Assembly: GCF_049562855.1 (NCBI RefSeq)
Contig: NZ_CP186925.1
Coordinates: forward strand, 2,976,001 to 3,040,000
Reading direction: 5' to 3'
DNA from: Ruminococcus_C callidus
Lineage (GTDB): Bacteria; Bacillota; Clostridia; Oscillospirales; Ruminococcaceae
Length of the DNA stretch: 64,000 bases
Each line of letters opens with the position of its first letter. Within the stretch, counting starts at the first letter, position 1. A model generated the notes under the pieces. It did not search any database. It was given only the letters and a program-made list of their open reading frames with translations, and had not been told where the DNA came from. Positions 33,774 to 41,868 of this stretch are shown one piece after another. A program made the position numbers and the translations under genes.

Positions 33774-34851
33774 TTGCGTTATCTCCTTTCTTCAACTCAC
33801 TGAGTTTATTCGCCATTTCCGCCTGTTTCGACGGAAACAGATGTGCATAGCGGTATGTGATCTCAATGCTCTCATGTCCCACACGATCTGCAATAGCAAC
33901 AGCCGAAAACCCAAGTTCGATTAGAAGCGAAACATGGCTGTGACGCAGATCATGGATACGGATACGCTTCAAACCCGTTTCTTTTACCCCTCTGTCCATC
34001 TCGTGATGCAAATAACTCTTGGATATTGTGAAAATACGCTCATCTGATTTCTGATCGTAAAGCATACGGAGATAGTCCTGCATCTCCTCACAAAGAAAAT
34101 CAGGCATTTCAATGGTACGGTTGCTTTTCTTGGTCTTGGGATCGGTAATTACGTCTTTTCCCTTGATACGCTGATAGGACTTGTTAATGCGGAGCTTTCG
34201 ATTCTGGAAATCAAAGTCCTCTGGTGTGAGAGCCAACAGTTCGCCAAGACGGATACCGCACCAATACAGCATTTCAAAGGCATAAAACGAAACTGGTTTG
34301 TCCATCATGACCTCAGAAAACTGCATATATTCGTCTTTTGTCCAGAAGTTCATCTCTTTGGCATTCTTTACGCCAATACTTCCAGCTTTGGCAGCTGGGT
34401 TTACGCCAAGATCATAGTAGCGAACCGCATGGTTAAAGATACAGGAAAGCTGATTGTGCAGATTCTTCAAATACGTTTCCGAATAGGGCTTTCCGTTTTT
34501 GTCACGGTGACGAAGCAGTTCATTCTGCCACGAAAGCACATCTCTTGCCTGAATATCCTTCATCGGTTTATCCCCGAAATAAGGGAGGATTTTCGACTGA
34601 ATGACGTGTGCCTTATGTTCCCATGTATTCTGTTTTAAGCGAGATCTCATATCCTGTTCATACAGCTTGTAGAAGTCCTTAAACAGCATATCAAGGTCAC
34701 TGTTTGTCTGAAGCAGAAATCTTCGCTCCCAGTTCTGTGCCTCACGTTTGGTAACAAAGCCACGCTTGCACTTTTGTTTTCGCTCCCCCTGCCAGTCCTC
34801 ATAACGAACCATAGCATACCAAGTGCCGTTTTTATCCTTATATACGGGCAT
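33754..34851 (-). CDS. int: tyrosine-family site-specific integrase
   Basis: 365 residues. N-terminal AP2-like arm-binding domain (MPVYKDKNGTWYAMVRYEDW), a core-binding domain at about 60-165 with DMLFKDFYKLYEQDMRSRLK, and the catalytic domain: Arg in CGIRLGELLAL, Lys in the beta-hairpin, HDLRHSHVSLLIELG, GHESIEITYRYAH with the last His, and the nucleophile Tyr within that stretch. It should recombine the TTATTCCCACTC core at guaA. Its ATG overlaps the excisionase-like stop by 1 bp (TAATG). Confidence 0.95.
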   Translation of the reverse strand: MPVYKDKNGTWYAMVRYEDWQGERKQKCKRGFVTKREAQNWERRFLLQTNSDLDMLFKDFYKLYEQDMRSRLKQNTWEHKAHVIQSKILPYFGDKPMKDIQARDVLSWQNELLRHRDKNGKPYSETYLKNLHNQLSCIFNHAVRYYDLGVNPAAKAGSIGVKNAKEMNFWTKDEYMQFSEVMMDKPVSFYAFEMLYWCGIRLGELLALTPEDFDFQNRKLRINKSYQRIKGKDVITDPKTKKSNRTIEMPDFLCEEMQDYLRMLYDQKSDERIFTISKSYLHHEMDRGVKETGLKRIRIHDLRHSHVSLLIELGFSAVAIADRVGHESIEITYRYAHLFPSKQAEMANKLSELKKGDNANVSEKP

Positions 34852-35054
34852 TATTCCTCACCAGCTTTCTTTTTGGGAGGGTTCACCGAGTACACTCGCT
34901 CGTTAAAGTACTCACGGTTCACTCTGCCTGTTACTGTGATAAACCCTTTGTCGGAAAGTTCCTGATTGAGTTTACGAATGATTTTGTACGCATAGGCAAC
35001 AGAGATCTCCATAACCTCAGCAACTTCCTCTGCACGAATAAATTTTTCTGACAT
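34851..35054 (-). CDS. xis: excisionase-like helix-turn-helix protein
   Basis: 67 residues from ATG 35054 (AAAGGA 10 bp upstream). It reads FIRAEEVAEVMEISVAYAYK, a MerR/Xis-type winged helix, then a basic segment (VTGRVNREYFNERVY) and a Lys-rich end. Small proteins like this preceding an integrase usually direct excision. It leads the long minus-strand operon of the element and is divergent from the repressor gene. Confidence 0.78.
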   Translation of the reverse strand: MSEKFIRAEEVAEVMEISVAYAYKIIRKLNQELSDKGFITVTGRVNREYFNERVYSVNPPKKKAGEE

Positions 35055-35119
35055 ATACATTTGTTCCTTTCTGTGTTCTGTATTCGCAAGATCTGTTCTA
35101 AACATTTTTGCTTAATTCC

Positions 35120-35219
35120 ATTATACTAAACAAATTTGTTTTTGTCAAGACACTTTTGCGTATTTTCTAAATTTTTTTGTTTAGCATCTCTTGACTGACT
35201 TAAACATATATGTTATAAT
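35120..35219. promoter_or_regulatory. divergent promoters and operators of the mobilizable element
   Basis: Minus: TTGACA (35143-35148), TATAAT (35120-35125), 17-bp spacer, driving xis-int-mob. Plus: TTGACT (35191-35196), TATAAT (35214-35219), 17-bp spacer, driving the repressor. The minus spacer holds AAACAAATTTGTTT (35128-35141), a perfect palindrome; CTAAA-N7-TTTAG lies between; the plus spacer holds AACATATATGTT (35203-35214). These are candidate sites for the HTH repressor. Confidence 0.75.
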
Positions 35220-35259
35220 GATTCTACTAACAGAACGATATTATAAGGAGTAAACCACC

Positions 35260-35751
35260 ATGAGTATAATGGGAGATAAAATACACCGTATCCGTGATTT
35301 CCGTGGAATGACACAGAAGCAGCTCGGTATGGCTGTCGGATTTGATGAGAAATCCGCCGATGTCCGCATCGCACAGTACGAATCAGGCACTCGTACACCA
35401 AAACAAGCACTTGTGGAACGGCTTGCCGAGGTGCTTGATATAAACCCTCGTTTCCTTGCTGATGATGAAATTCTCGGAGCGGAGGGCGTTATGATGATGC
35501 TCTTTGAACTGGACGAACATTACCCGATCAGCGTTGAGGACTGTACAGATGAGGACGGAAACAAACGCAAGGGCATTATTTTCGGCTCTATTCTTCTGAA
35601 CGACTTCTTTGCGGAGTGGCAGAGACGAAAAAAAGACCTTGCTGACGGTAAGATCAGCAAGGCCGAATATACAGAATGGAAGCTTAATTGGCCGAAAACG
35701 ACCGATGACTGCGGTAAACATGAACCCTCGAAAGAGTGGCGTGACCTGTAA
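35260..35751 (+). CDS. Cro/CI-type helix-turn-helix repressor
   Basis: 163 residues. XRE-type HTH at residues 5-65 (KIHRIRDFRGMTQKQLGMAV, ADVRIAQYESGTRTPKQALV), then a C-terminal domain of about 95 residues found in regulators of Firmicutes mobile elements. Start ATG 35260 follows AAGGAG at 9 bp. It is divergent from xis-int, so probably represses excision and its own gene. A small hairpin GAAATG-N5-CATTTC (35759-35775) after the stop could act as terminator. Confidence 0.85.
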   Translation: MSIMGDKIHRIRDFRGMTQKQLGMAVGFDEKSADVRIAQYESGTRTPKQALVERLAEVLDINPRFLADDEILGAEGVMMMLFELDEHYPISVEDCTDEDGNKRKGIIFGSILLNDFFAEWQRRKKDLADGKISKAEYTEWKLNWPKTTDDCGKHEPSKEWRDL

Positions 35752-35863
35752 ACCGCCTGAAATGCAGAACATTTCAGTTTTACTTCCTGTTATCAAATTG
35801 TTATCACTGAGATTTTAAGGCTTTAAAAACGACGTAAATTCGTCATTTTTGAAGTCTTGTTTT

Positions 35864-35875
35864 TTATTCCCACTC
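35864..35875. repeat. attR core, inside the guaA stop region
   Basis: TTATTCCCACTC; on the minus strand GAGTGGGAATAA encodes Glu-Trp-Glu-stop of GuaA. Identical to 24071-24082. Confidence 0.85.
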
Positions 35876-37402
35876 GATCGTAGCCGGCGGCTTTGTGGTA
35901 ATATCATACACAACGCGGTTGATATTCTTGACCTCGTTGACGATACGGGCAGAGATCACTTCCAGCACCTCATACGGAATCCGTGCGAAGTCTGCGGTCA
36001 TGAAGTCCGTGGTAGTTACCCCGCGGAGAGCCAGTGTGTAATCATAAGTTCTGCCGTCGCCCATTACACCAACGGAACGCATATTGGTCAGCACTGCGAA
36101 GTACTGGTGAATGCTCCGATCCAGTCCGGCCTTGGCGATCTCCTCACGGAAGATCCAGTCAGCGTCCTGCAAAATGGACAGCTTTTCATCGGTGATTTCG
36201 CCGATGATACGAATCGCCAGCCCCGGACCCGGGAACGGCTGCCGCCATACCAGATTTTCCGGCAGACCCAGTTCGATACCCAGCTGACGCACCTCGTCCT
36301 TGAACAGCAGCCGCAGCGGTTCGATAATTTCCTGAAAGTCCACATAATCCGGCAGACCGCCCACGTTGTGGTGGGACTTGATGACAGCTGCATCACCGGT
36401 GCCGCTTTCGATCACGTCCGGATAAATGGTGCCCTGTGCCAAAAAGTCTACCGTGCCCAGTTTCTTGGATTCCCGTTCGAAAGCACGGATAAATTCCTCG
36501 CCGATCGTCTTACGCTTGGTTTCCGGATCGGAAACGCCGTTGAGCTTTTCCATGAAAGCAGCCTTGGCATTGACGCGGATAAAGTTGATGTCCTTGTCTG
36601 CAAATGCAGCTTCTACTTCGTCGCCTTCGTTCTTCCGCAGGAAGCCGTGGTCTACGAAAATACAGGTCAGCTTCTTGCCGACTGCACGGGACAGCAGTGC
36701 CGCACAGACAGAACTGTCTACGCCGCCGGACAATGCCAGTAGTACCCGACCGTCGCCGACTTTTTCCCGAATCTGGGCAATGGCAGTTTTCGCATAGTTG
36801 CCCATGGTCCAGTCGCCGGTGCAGCCGCAGACATTTTTCAAAAAGCCGTCCAGCATCGTCAGACCCTGCTGGGTGTGGTTCACTTCCGGATGAAACTGTA
36901 CTGCATACAGCTTCCGTTCCGGATTTTCCATAGCAGCTACCGGACAGTTCTCTGTATGTGCCGTAATGGTAAAGCCCTCCGGTGCTTCCGAGATGTAGTC
37001 GGTGTGGCTCATCCACGAAATTGCCTGTTCCGGCAGTTCCTCGCTGCTGAACAGAGCACTGGACTTGTCATAAATGGTTTCTGTCTTGCCGTATTCCGAG
37101 GTGGTGCAGGTCGCCACCTTACCGCCGAGAGTATACGCCATCAGCTGACAGCCGTAGCAGATGCCCAGGATCGGGATACCCATTTCAAAAATTTCTTTGG
37201 CGATATGCGGCGATTTTTCATCGTAAACGCTGTTCGGACCGCCGGTGAAGATAATACCCACCGGTTTCCGTGCTGCAATTTCCTCCAGCGGTGTGGTATA
37301 GCGAATCACTTCGCAGTAAACGCCGCATTCCCGCACGCGTCTGGCAATAAGCTGATTGTACTGACCGCCGAAGTCCAGTACCAGAACCAGTTGATTTTCC
37401 AT
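35864..37402 (-). CDS. guaA: GMP synthase (glutamine-hydrolysing)
   Basis: 512 residues, full family length. It converts XMP to GMP with ATP and glutamine. The class I glutamine amidotransferase domain has VLDFGGQYNQLIARRVRE, ILGICYGCQLMAYTLGG (nucleophile Cys) and AVQFHPEVNHT. The ATP-pyrophosphatase domain has the P-loop LALSGGVDSSVCAALLSRA, and the C-terminal dimerization domain ends DITTKPPATIEWE. Its last codons form the attachment site of the mobilizable element, which leaves the protein intact. A repeat element lies in its leader, between promoter and start. Confidence 0.98.
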   Translation of the reverse strand: MENQLVLVLDFGGQYNQLIARRVRECGVYCEVIRYTTPLEEIAARKPVGIIFTGGPNSVYDEKSPHIAKEIFEMGIPILGICYGCQLMAYTLGGKVATCTTSEYGKTETIYDKSSALFSSEELPEQAISWMSHTDYISEAPEGFTITAHTENCPVAAMENPERKLYAVQFHPEVNHTQQGLTMLDGFLKNVCGCTGDWTMGNYAKTAIAQIREKVGDGRVLLALSGGVDSSVCAALLSRAVGKKLTCIFVDHGFLRKNEGDEVEAAFADKDINFIRVNAKAAFMEKLNGVSDPETKRKTIGEEFIRAFERESKKLGTVDFLAQGTIYPDVIESGTGDAAVIKSHHNVGGLPDYVDFQEIIEPLRLLFKDEVRQLGIELGLPENLVWRQPFPGPGLAIRIIGEITDEKLSILQDADWIFREEIAKAGLDRSIHQYFAVLTNMRSVGVMGDGRTYDYTLALRGVTTTDFMTADFARIPYEVLEVISARIVNEVKNINRVVYDITTKPPATIEWE

Positions 37403-37459
37403 AGGTTACGTTTCCTTTCTGTGTCACATTCGCCGATGCGGCGAAAATCTTTCTCTTTA

Positions 37460-37631
37460 GGAAACACTGCACAAAGCTTGTGCGTAAGATGCGTCGTCAG
37501 ATTTTTCGGCAGATTGACTAGAAATTCCGCAGGCATACTTTCGTATGGCAAGGGATTTCTGGGCAATATGACGGAAAATCTGCACGCAGATTGCGTGCAT
37601 AGCCGTCAGGCGGGCTTTATGCAGTGTTTCC
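37460..37631 (+). mobile_element. 172-bp MITE-like repeat (type B) in the guaA 5' leader
   Basis: GGAAACACTGCACAAAGC to TATGCAGTGTTTCC, flanked by TA (37458-37459) and TTA. Interior: GACTAGAAATTCCGCAGGCA, TGGCAAGGGATTTCTGGGC and GCACGCAGATTGCGTGC. It is the intact form of the copy interrupted at 41930. Confidence 0.85.
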
Positions 37632-37635
37632 TTAT

Positions 37636-37664
37636 ATTATGCCACTTTTTCCGAAAAAAAGCAA
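37636..37664 (-). promoter_or_regulatory. promoter of guaA
   Basis: Minus-strand TTGCTT (37659-37664) and CATAAT (37636-37641) with a 17-bp spacer, directly upstream of the repeat element. Confidence 0.6.
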
Positions 37665-37689
37665 GTGTTTTTTATGAAGATACGAAAAA

Positions 37690-37965
37690 TCAGATTTTCT
37701 CCACTGCCGTTTCGGCAATGTACTGTTCTTTCCACTGCTTCAGCTGCTGCATGTGAGGCTGCCGCAGGTGTGTCTGCTGCTGTTCCTCCGATGCCCATTT
37801 TTCCACCAGCAGGATCTTTTCCGCATCGGCAACGGCAGCGTAATAGGCATACTCCAGACAACCGTCCTCCTGCCGCACGATCTCCTGCAAACTGTTCTCC
37901 TGAACGGCACGCAAAAACGCCTCCCGACAATGGGGCTTCGCCGTATAAGTCACCAATAATATCAT
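37690..37965 (-). CDS. antibiotic-biosynthesis-monooxygenase (ABM) domain protein
   Basis: 91 residues, a single ABM ferredoxin-like domain (LLVTYTAKPHCREAFLRAVQ, GCLEYAYYAAVADAEKILLV, EKWASEEQQQTHLRQPHMQQ). Relatives such as YgiN act on quinols or other small aromatics. The His-rich stretch near residue 67 is typical. Its start overlaps the stop of the upstream membrane-protein gene by 4 bp. Substrate cannot be told. Confidence 0.85.
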   Translation of the reverse strand: MILLVTYTAKPHCREAFLRAVQENSLQEIVRQEDGCLEYAYYAAVADAEKILLVEKWASEEQQQTHLRQPHMQQLKQWKEQYIAETAVEKI

Positions 37966-38642
37966 GCTGCCTGCTCCTTATGTTTGTCAAAAACGGTAAT
38001 GAACCGGAACCGTTTATCCAGCCAGTCCCCAACAATGCCTACGCCTTTCCCCATGGTCAGTGCCGCAGCGATCGTTCCCACGCCCAGTCCGTCCAGATGC
38101 CCCAGACAGAAAAAAGTCAGACCGGCAGTCACCGCCAGACAAGTCACATCAAACCCGATCTTGATCTTCGGGTATCCCACAGAAGTAATGTCCGACAATT
38201 CCCGCGGGAACAGGTCGGTGGGAATAATCGGCAGCCCGCACCGGTTGGACAGGGCAATGCCGATACAGATCAGCACGTAGCTGATGAGAAAATACAGTAC
38301 CCGCATAGGCAGCGATGTGGGCAAAACGCCGATCCACCACTCGTGGAAATCCAGCAGTTCTCCGAACACAAAGCCCACCACAAAGCTGAACAGATACGGC
38401 GGCACAAAACGTTTCCGCATGAACATCAAACTCAACACCAGCAAGCCCTGAAACAGATACGTCCACGTGCCAAGCGTCAGCCGCGGCAGTACCTCCGAAA
38501 AGGCAAACGGCACGCTGGAAATCGCGGAAATGCCTGCTCCGGAATAGAGCATCAGCACCACGCCAAGGCTGTTGATACAGACTGCCGCCGCCAGCATCAG
38601 TTCCCCGCGAAGGGTGTGCAGTTCTTTTGTTGTGTTCTCCAT
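37962..38642 (-). CDS. YczE/YitT-like integral membrane protein (DUF6198-type)
   Basis: 226 residues with five or six transmembrane segments (LMLAAAVCINSLGVVLMLYS, YLFQGLLVLSLMFM, YLFSFVVGFVFGELLDF, VLYFLISYVLICIGIAL, and two in the last third). The pattern GLPIIPTDLFPRELS followed by KIKIGFDV is seen in the YczE/DUF6198 group, of unknown function. ATG 38642 follows ATAGGAGGCG. It leads a two-gene operon with the ABM protein. A repeat element lies just upstream. Confidence 0.75.
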   Translation of the reverse strand: MENTTKELHTLRGELMLAAAVCINSLGVVLMLYSGAGISAISSVPFAFSEVLPRLTLGTWTYLFQGLLVLSLMFMRKRFVPPYLFSFVVGFVFGELLDFHEWWIGVLPTSLPMRVLYFLISYVLICIGIALSNRCGLPIIPTDLFPRELSDITSVGYPKIKIGFDVTCLAVTAGLTFFCLGHLDGLGVGTIAAALTMGKGVGIVGDWLDKRFRFITVFDKHKEQAA

Positions 38643-38690
38643 TTTCTCAAACGCCTCCTATAGGAATACGAATACGCAAAAAGCAGTATA

Positions 38691-38862
38691 GGCAATACCG
38701 CACAAAGATTGTGCGACAGATGCGTCGTCAAATTTTTCGTCAGATGAAACAAAAAGCGGAGTGAATACTTGATGTATTCACGAGCATTTTTGTGAAATAT
38801 GACGGGAAATTTGCAAGCAGATGGCGTGCAAAGTCGCCAGACGCTCTTTGTGCGGTATTGCC
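38691..38862 (+). mobile_element. 172-bp MITE-like repeat (type A)
   Basis: GGCAATACCGCACAAAG to CTTTGTGCGGTATTGCC with TATA on the left (38687-38690) and TATA on the right (38863-38866), giving the clearest flanking duplication. Middle hairpin GTGAATAC-TTGAT-GTATTCAC. An 11-bp inverted repeat ATAGGAGCCTG/CAGGCTCCTAT (38864-38874, 38890-38900) follows. Confidence 0.88.
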
Positions 38863-38975
38863 TATAGGAGCCTGCTTTCCTTTTGAAAACAGGCTCCTAT
38901 CACATCATATTACAAAAAAAGGAATTTTTCAAGGACATTTCTGCGGAACAGATGCAACGATTCTGGTAAAAGTTC

Positions 38976-40142
38976 TCATTCAAATACCCGATACTTTTTC
39001 TCGTTGTGTCCGTAGGCACTGACCACAAGCCCCAGTGCAACGTACATGCTCACAGTTGCCGTACCGCCGGCACTGATAAAGGGCAGCGGCACACCGATAA
39101 CCGGAGCCACCTTCAGCACCATGCCGATATTCATGACACAGTGGATAAACAGCATACAGAACACACCGGTACAAAGGAACATGCCCATTTTGTCCTTGGT
39201 GTTGAAGCCGTCATAGAGCACTTTCAGACAGAGGAATATCAGTACCAGCACCACAGCAACTGCACCGACAAATCCCAGTGCCTGCCCCACCTGTGCAAAC
39301 ATAAAGTCATTGTGAATTTCCGGAACAGAAACATAGTTTTCCTTGCCGGCATGCAGCCCCACGCCGAAAATTTTTCCGTTGGACAGGGCTTCCAGACCAC
39401 GGTCCTGCTGATACTCGATATTCTCCGGATCTGTGCCGGGGTGCAGCAGCACCAGAATTCGTTTTTTATGAGTGTCCCCCAATATGAAATTCCACGCAGC
39501 GACCAGTGCCAGCGGAATGGCAATGAGAAATGCCAGCACATATTTCCATGAGATCTTCGCCGCAAAGAGCATACCCAGAAAAACCACCGCAAACACGATC
39601 GCCGTACCATAGTCCCCCTGCAAGGCGATCAGCCCCGTGGGGATCGCTCCGTGAACACACAGCAGCAGCATGTGCAGGGGCTTGTTCATGTTGCTCTCAT
39701 CTTTGGCAAGGTGCAGGGAAAATGTCAGGATAAACGCCAGCTTCAGCACTTCCGAGGGCTGGAACTGGATAAAGCCCAGATTCAGCCACGCCTGGTCATC
39801 GGCACCGGCACGCTTGTGTCCCAACGCCGTAAAGGTCAGCAGCGTCAGCACCAGTGCCACCGGAGCATACAGGAACCAGAGCCGGACGAGTTTGTGGTAA
39901 TCGATCGCCGAGAGCACCAGCAGGCAAGCCAAACCCAGTCCGCAGGAGAGCAGCTGCGTCCGGTAATAGCTGGAGCCCACAGAACTGATAATGTGATTCT
40001 GCCAGATCGAGTACAGCAGGATAATGCTCAGCACAGAACAGAGCAGTGCTGCCAGAATCAGCGGCTTGTCCAGCCGCCGCCAGTAGACCATCAGCGGGCT
40101 TACTGGTTTTTCACGTTTGTTGGATTTGTATGATCGGTTCAT
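38976..40142 (-). CDS. FtsW/RodA/SpoVE-family peptidoglycan glycosyltransferase
   Basis: 388 residues with about ten transmembrane helices. SEDS signatures: GADDQAWLNLGFIQFQPSEV (catalytic-site Asp region), GDYGTAIVF, PEIHNDFMFAQVGQALGFVG and PVIGVPLPFISAGGTATVSM. It polymerizes lipid II glycan strands with a partner class B PBP. Closer to RodA than FtsW by length and the ending, but I cannot decide. It follows the yifB-like gene by 29 bp in an apparent operon. Confidence 0.93.
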   Translation of the reverse strand: MNRSYKSNKREKPVSPLMVYWRRLDKPLILAALLCSVLSIILLYSIWQNHIISSVGSSYYRTQLLSCGLGLACLLVLSAIDYHKLVRLWFLYAPVALVLTLLTFTALGHKRAGADDQAWLNLGFIQFQPSEVLKLAFILTFSLHLAKDESNMNKPLHMLLLCVHGAIPTGLIALQGDYGTAIVFAVVFLGMLFAAKISWKYVLAFLIAIPLALVAAWNFILGDTHKKRILVLLHPGTDPENIEYQQDRGLEALSNGKIFGVGLHAGKENYVSVPEIHNDFMFAQVGQALGFVGAVAVVLVLIFLCLKVLYDGFNTKDKMGMFLCTGVFCMLFIHCVMNIGMVLKVAPVIGVPLPFISAGGTATVSMYVALGLVVSAYGHNEKKYRVFE

Positions 40143-40171
40143 GAAATGTCCTTTCTTTCAGGCAATATCTA

Positions 40172-41707
40172 TCAGCCGTTAGTGCCCCAGTATTTCCGAT
40201 CCAGACTGCGGAACTGGGCGGCTGCGGCAATGTGCTGTTTCCGAATGATCTCGCTGCCGTCCAGATCGGCAATGGTTCTGGCAACTTTCAGAATCCGGTC
40301 ATAGGCACGGGCACTCAGCCCCAGCTTATCGAACACAGCACGGAGCAGTGCCGTTGCGGCATCGTCCATGGGACAAAAGTCCTGTAGCATGCCTGCCGGA
40401 ATCGCTGCGTTGCAGAAAATGCCCGTTCCGGCAAACCGCTGGTTCTGTAGTTCCCGAGCCGTCTGCACCCGCTGCCGGATCGCCGCCGACGATTCCGCCT
40501 TTGCCTTTGCAGAGAGAGAATCGAACGACACCGGCTCTACTTCAATATGCAGATCAAACCGATCCAGCAGCGGACCGGAAATGCGGTTCAGATACTGCCG
40601 CACCTGCCGTTCGGAACAGGTACACTTCCGCTTCGGGTGCCCGTAGTAGCCGCAGGGACAGGGGTTCATGGCTCCCACCAGCATAAACGAACAGGGATAG
40701 GAAACCGTTCCCGCCGCACGGGTGATGGTAACTTTGCGATCCTCCAGCGGCTGCCGCATGATCTCCAGTGTCCGATGGTCGAACTCTGCCAGTTCGTCCA
40801 GAAACAGCAGTCCGTTATGGGCAAGGGAAATCTCCCCCGGACGGGGCACTGTCCCGCCGCCCACCAGACCGGCTCCGGAAATGGTGTGGTGCGGCGAACG
40901 GAACGGGCGGCGTGTCATCAGCGGGTGTTTGCCGTCCAGCAAGCCGGCAATGGAATAGATCTGCGTGGTTTCCATGGACTCCGCGGTAGTCATTGCCGGC
41001 AGGATCGACGGGATCCGCTTGGCAAGCATGCTCTTGCCGCTGCCGGGGCTGCCGATCATCAGGGCATTGTGCCCGCCTGCTGCGGCAATTTCCAAGGCGT
41101 ACTTTGCATTCTGCTGTCCCTTGACATCGGCAAAGTCCAGCATTTCCTCGTACTCCTCCGGCTGGGGCGTATAGGGTTCCTGCGGACGAATTGCCGGACC
41201 AGTGTCCTCGTTCAGGTGGGCAATCAGTTCTCCCACGCTGTGCACACCGTACACCGGTATTCCTGCCGCGGAAGCTTCAGAAGCATTCTCCGCCGGCACA
41301 TACAATTCCGTCACGCCGTTCTGGGCGGCAAGCAGTGCCATAGGCAGCACACCGCTGACAGAACGCACCAGTCCGGACAGGGAAACTTCCCCGATAAAAC
41401 AGCGGCTGGCGGGCTGTGCCGGAATCCGTTCCATGCACACCAGAATCCCCAGCAGAATCGCCAGATCGTGCATGGTGCCGATTTTCTTCACGTCCGCCGG
41501 AGCCAGATTCACTGTGATCAGGCGGGCAGGAAGGGCAATGGACAAGCTGGACAGAGCCGAACGGATTCGTTCCCGACTCTCCCGCACTGAGGTATCCGGC
41601 AGACCGACAATTTCCATTTGCGGTTTGCCGCGGTTCATGCTGACTTCTACATCTACAGAAAAGGCATTCAGCCCGAACAGTCCTAAACTTTTCAGTTGGG
41701 TAAACAA
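40172..41707 (-). CDS. YifB/ComM-family Mg-chelatase-like AAA ATPase
   Basis: 511 residues. N-terminal ChlI-like/Lon-type domain (SVDVEVSMNRGKPQMEIVGL), then the AAA+ domain: Walker A IGSPGSGKSMLAKRIPSILP, RPFRSPHHTISGAGLVGGG, Walker B NGLLFLDELAEFDHRTLEIM, then a zinc-finger-like insertion with four Cys (PCPCGYYGHPKRKCTC) and a C-terminal lid. ComM relatives aid branch migration during natural transformation. The start is TTG 41707 behind GAGGTG; the next residues FTQLKSLGLFGLNAFSVD match family starts and no ATG is near. Confidence 0.93.
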   Translation of the reverse strand: MFTQLKSLGLFGLNAFSVDVEVSMNRGKPQMEIVGLPDTSVRESRERIRSALSSLSIALPARLITVNLAPADVKKIGTMHDLAILLGILVCMERIPAQPASRCFIGEVSLSGLVRSVSGVLPMALLAAQNGVTELYVPAENASEASAAGIPVYGVHSVGELIAHLNEDTGPAIRPQEPYTPQPEEYEEMLDFADVKGQQNAKYALEIAAAGGHNALMIGSPGSGKSMLAKRIPSILPAMTTAESMETTQIYSIAGLLDGKHPLMTRRPFRSPHHTISGAGLVGGGTVPRPGEISLAHNGLLFLDELAEFDHRTLEIMRQPLEDRKVTITRAAGTVSYPCSFMLVGAMNPCPCGYYGHPKRKCTCSERQVRQYLNRISGPLLDRFDLHIEVEPVSFDSLSAKAKAESSAAIRQRVQTARELQNQRFAGTGIFCNAAIPAGMLQDFCPMDDAATALLRAVFDKLGLSARAYDRILKVARTIADLDGSEIIRKQHIAAAAQFRSLDRKYWGTNG

Positions 41708-41765
41708 AAGGGTTCACCTCGTTTTTTCAAATGCTGTCCCGTCATTGCGGCGGAACAGTTCTTCC

Positions 41766-41811
41766 GGCAGCACCGTGCAAAACCGGCATGCGGAACTGGT
41801 GCGGTGCTGCC
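41766..41811. repeat. mini repeat element in the yifB-like leader
   Basis: GGCAGCACCGTGC to GCGGTGCTGCC, 46 bp, inner AAAACCGGCATGCGGAACTG; termini related to GGCAATACCGC. Lies between promoter and start. Confidence 0.45.
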
Positions 41812-41817
41812 TCTATC

Positions 41818-41846
41818 AGTATAGCATGATTCACAAAAAATGTAAA
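41818..41846 (-). promoter_or_regulatory. promoter of the yifB-ftsW-like operon
   Basis: Minus-strand TTTACA (41841-41846) and TATACT (41818-41823) with a 17-bp spacer. Confidence 0.7.
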
Positions 41847-41868
41847 GACAATCTGCAAGAAAGATTTT

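Larger units (their letters stand above)
24071..35875. mobile_element. integrative mobilizable element in the 3' end of guaA
   Basis: About 11.8 kb between 12-bp direct repeats TTATTCCCACTC. The right repeat is the guaA stop region, a known site for tyrosine-integrase elements, and guaA stays intact. It carries excisionase-like and repressor genes, tyrosine integrase, MobC-like protein, RepA-like ATPase, an oriT-like region, a MobV relaxase and a TnpV-like protein, but no type IV secretion genes, so it would be mobilized by another element. The cargo (24306-30272) is AT-rich compared with both the element core and the chromosome: restriction-modification, an HNH remnant, and a PHP/SMC-like ATPase with an unknown partner. 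The left 24083-24305 has no gene; it holds an inverted repeat CTCAAATC/GATTTGAG (24083-24090, 24121-24128) around an AAACAATTTTGTTT motif. Confidence 0.88.

Noticed and set aside
38864..38900. ATAGGAGCCTG/CAGGCTCCTAT hairpin as terminator of the FtsW/RodA gene
   Set aside because: 11-bp perfect stem but no T run on either strand, so left as an unexplained hairpin.
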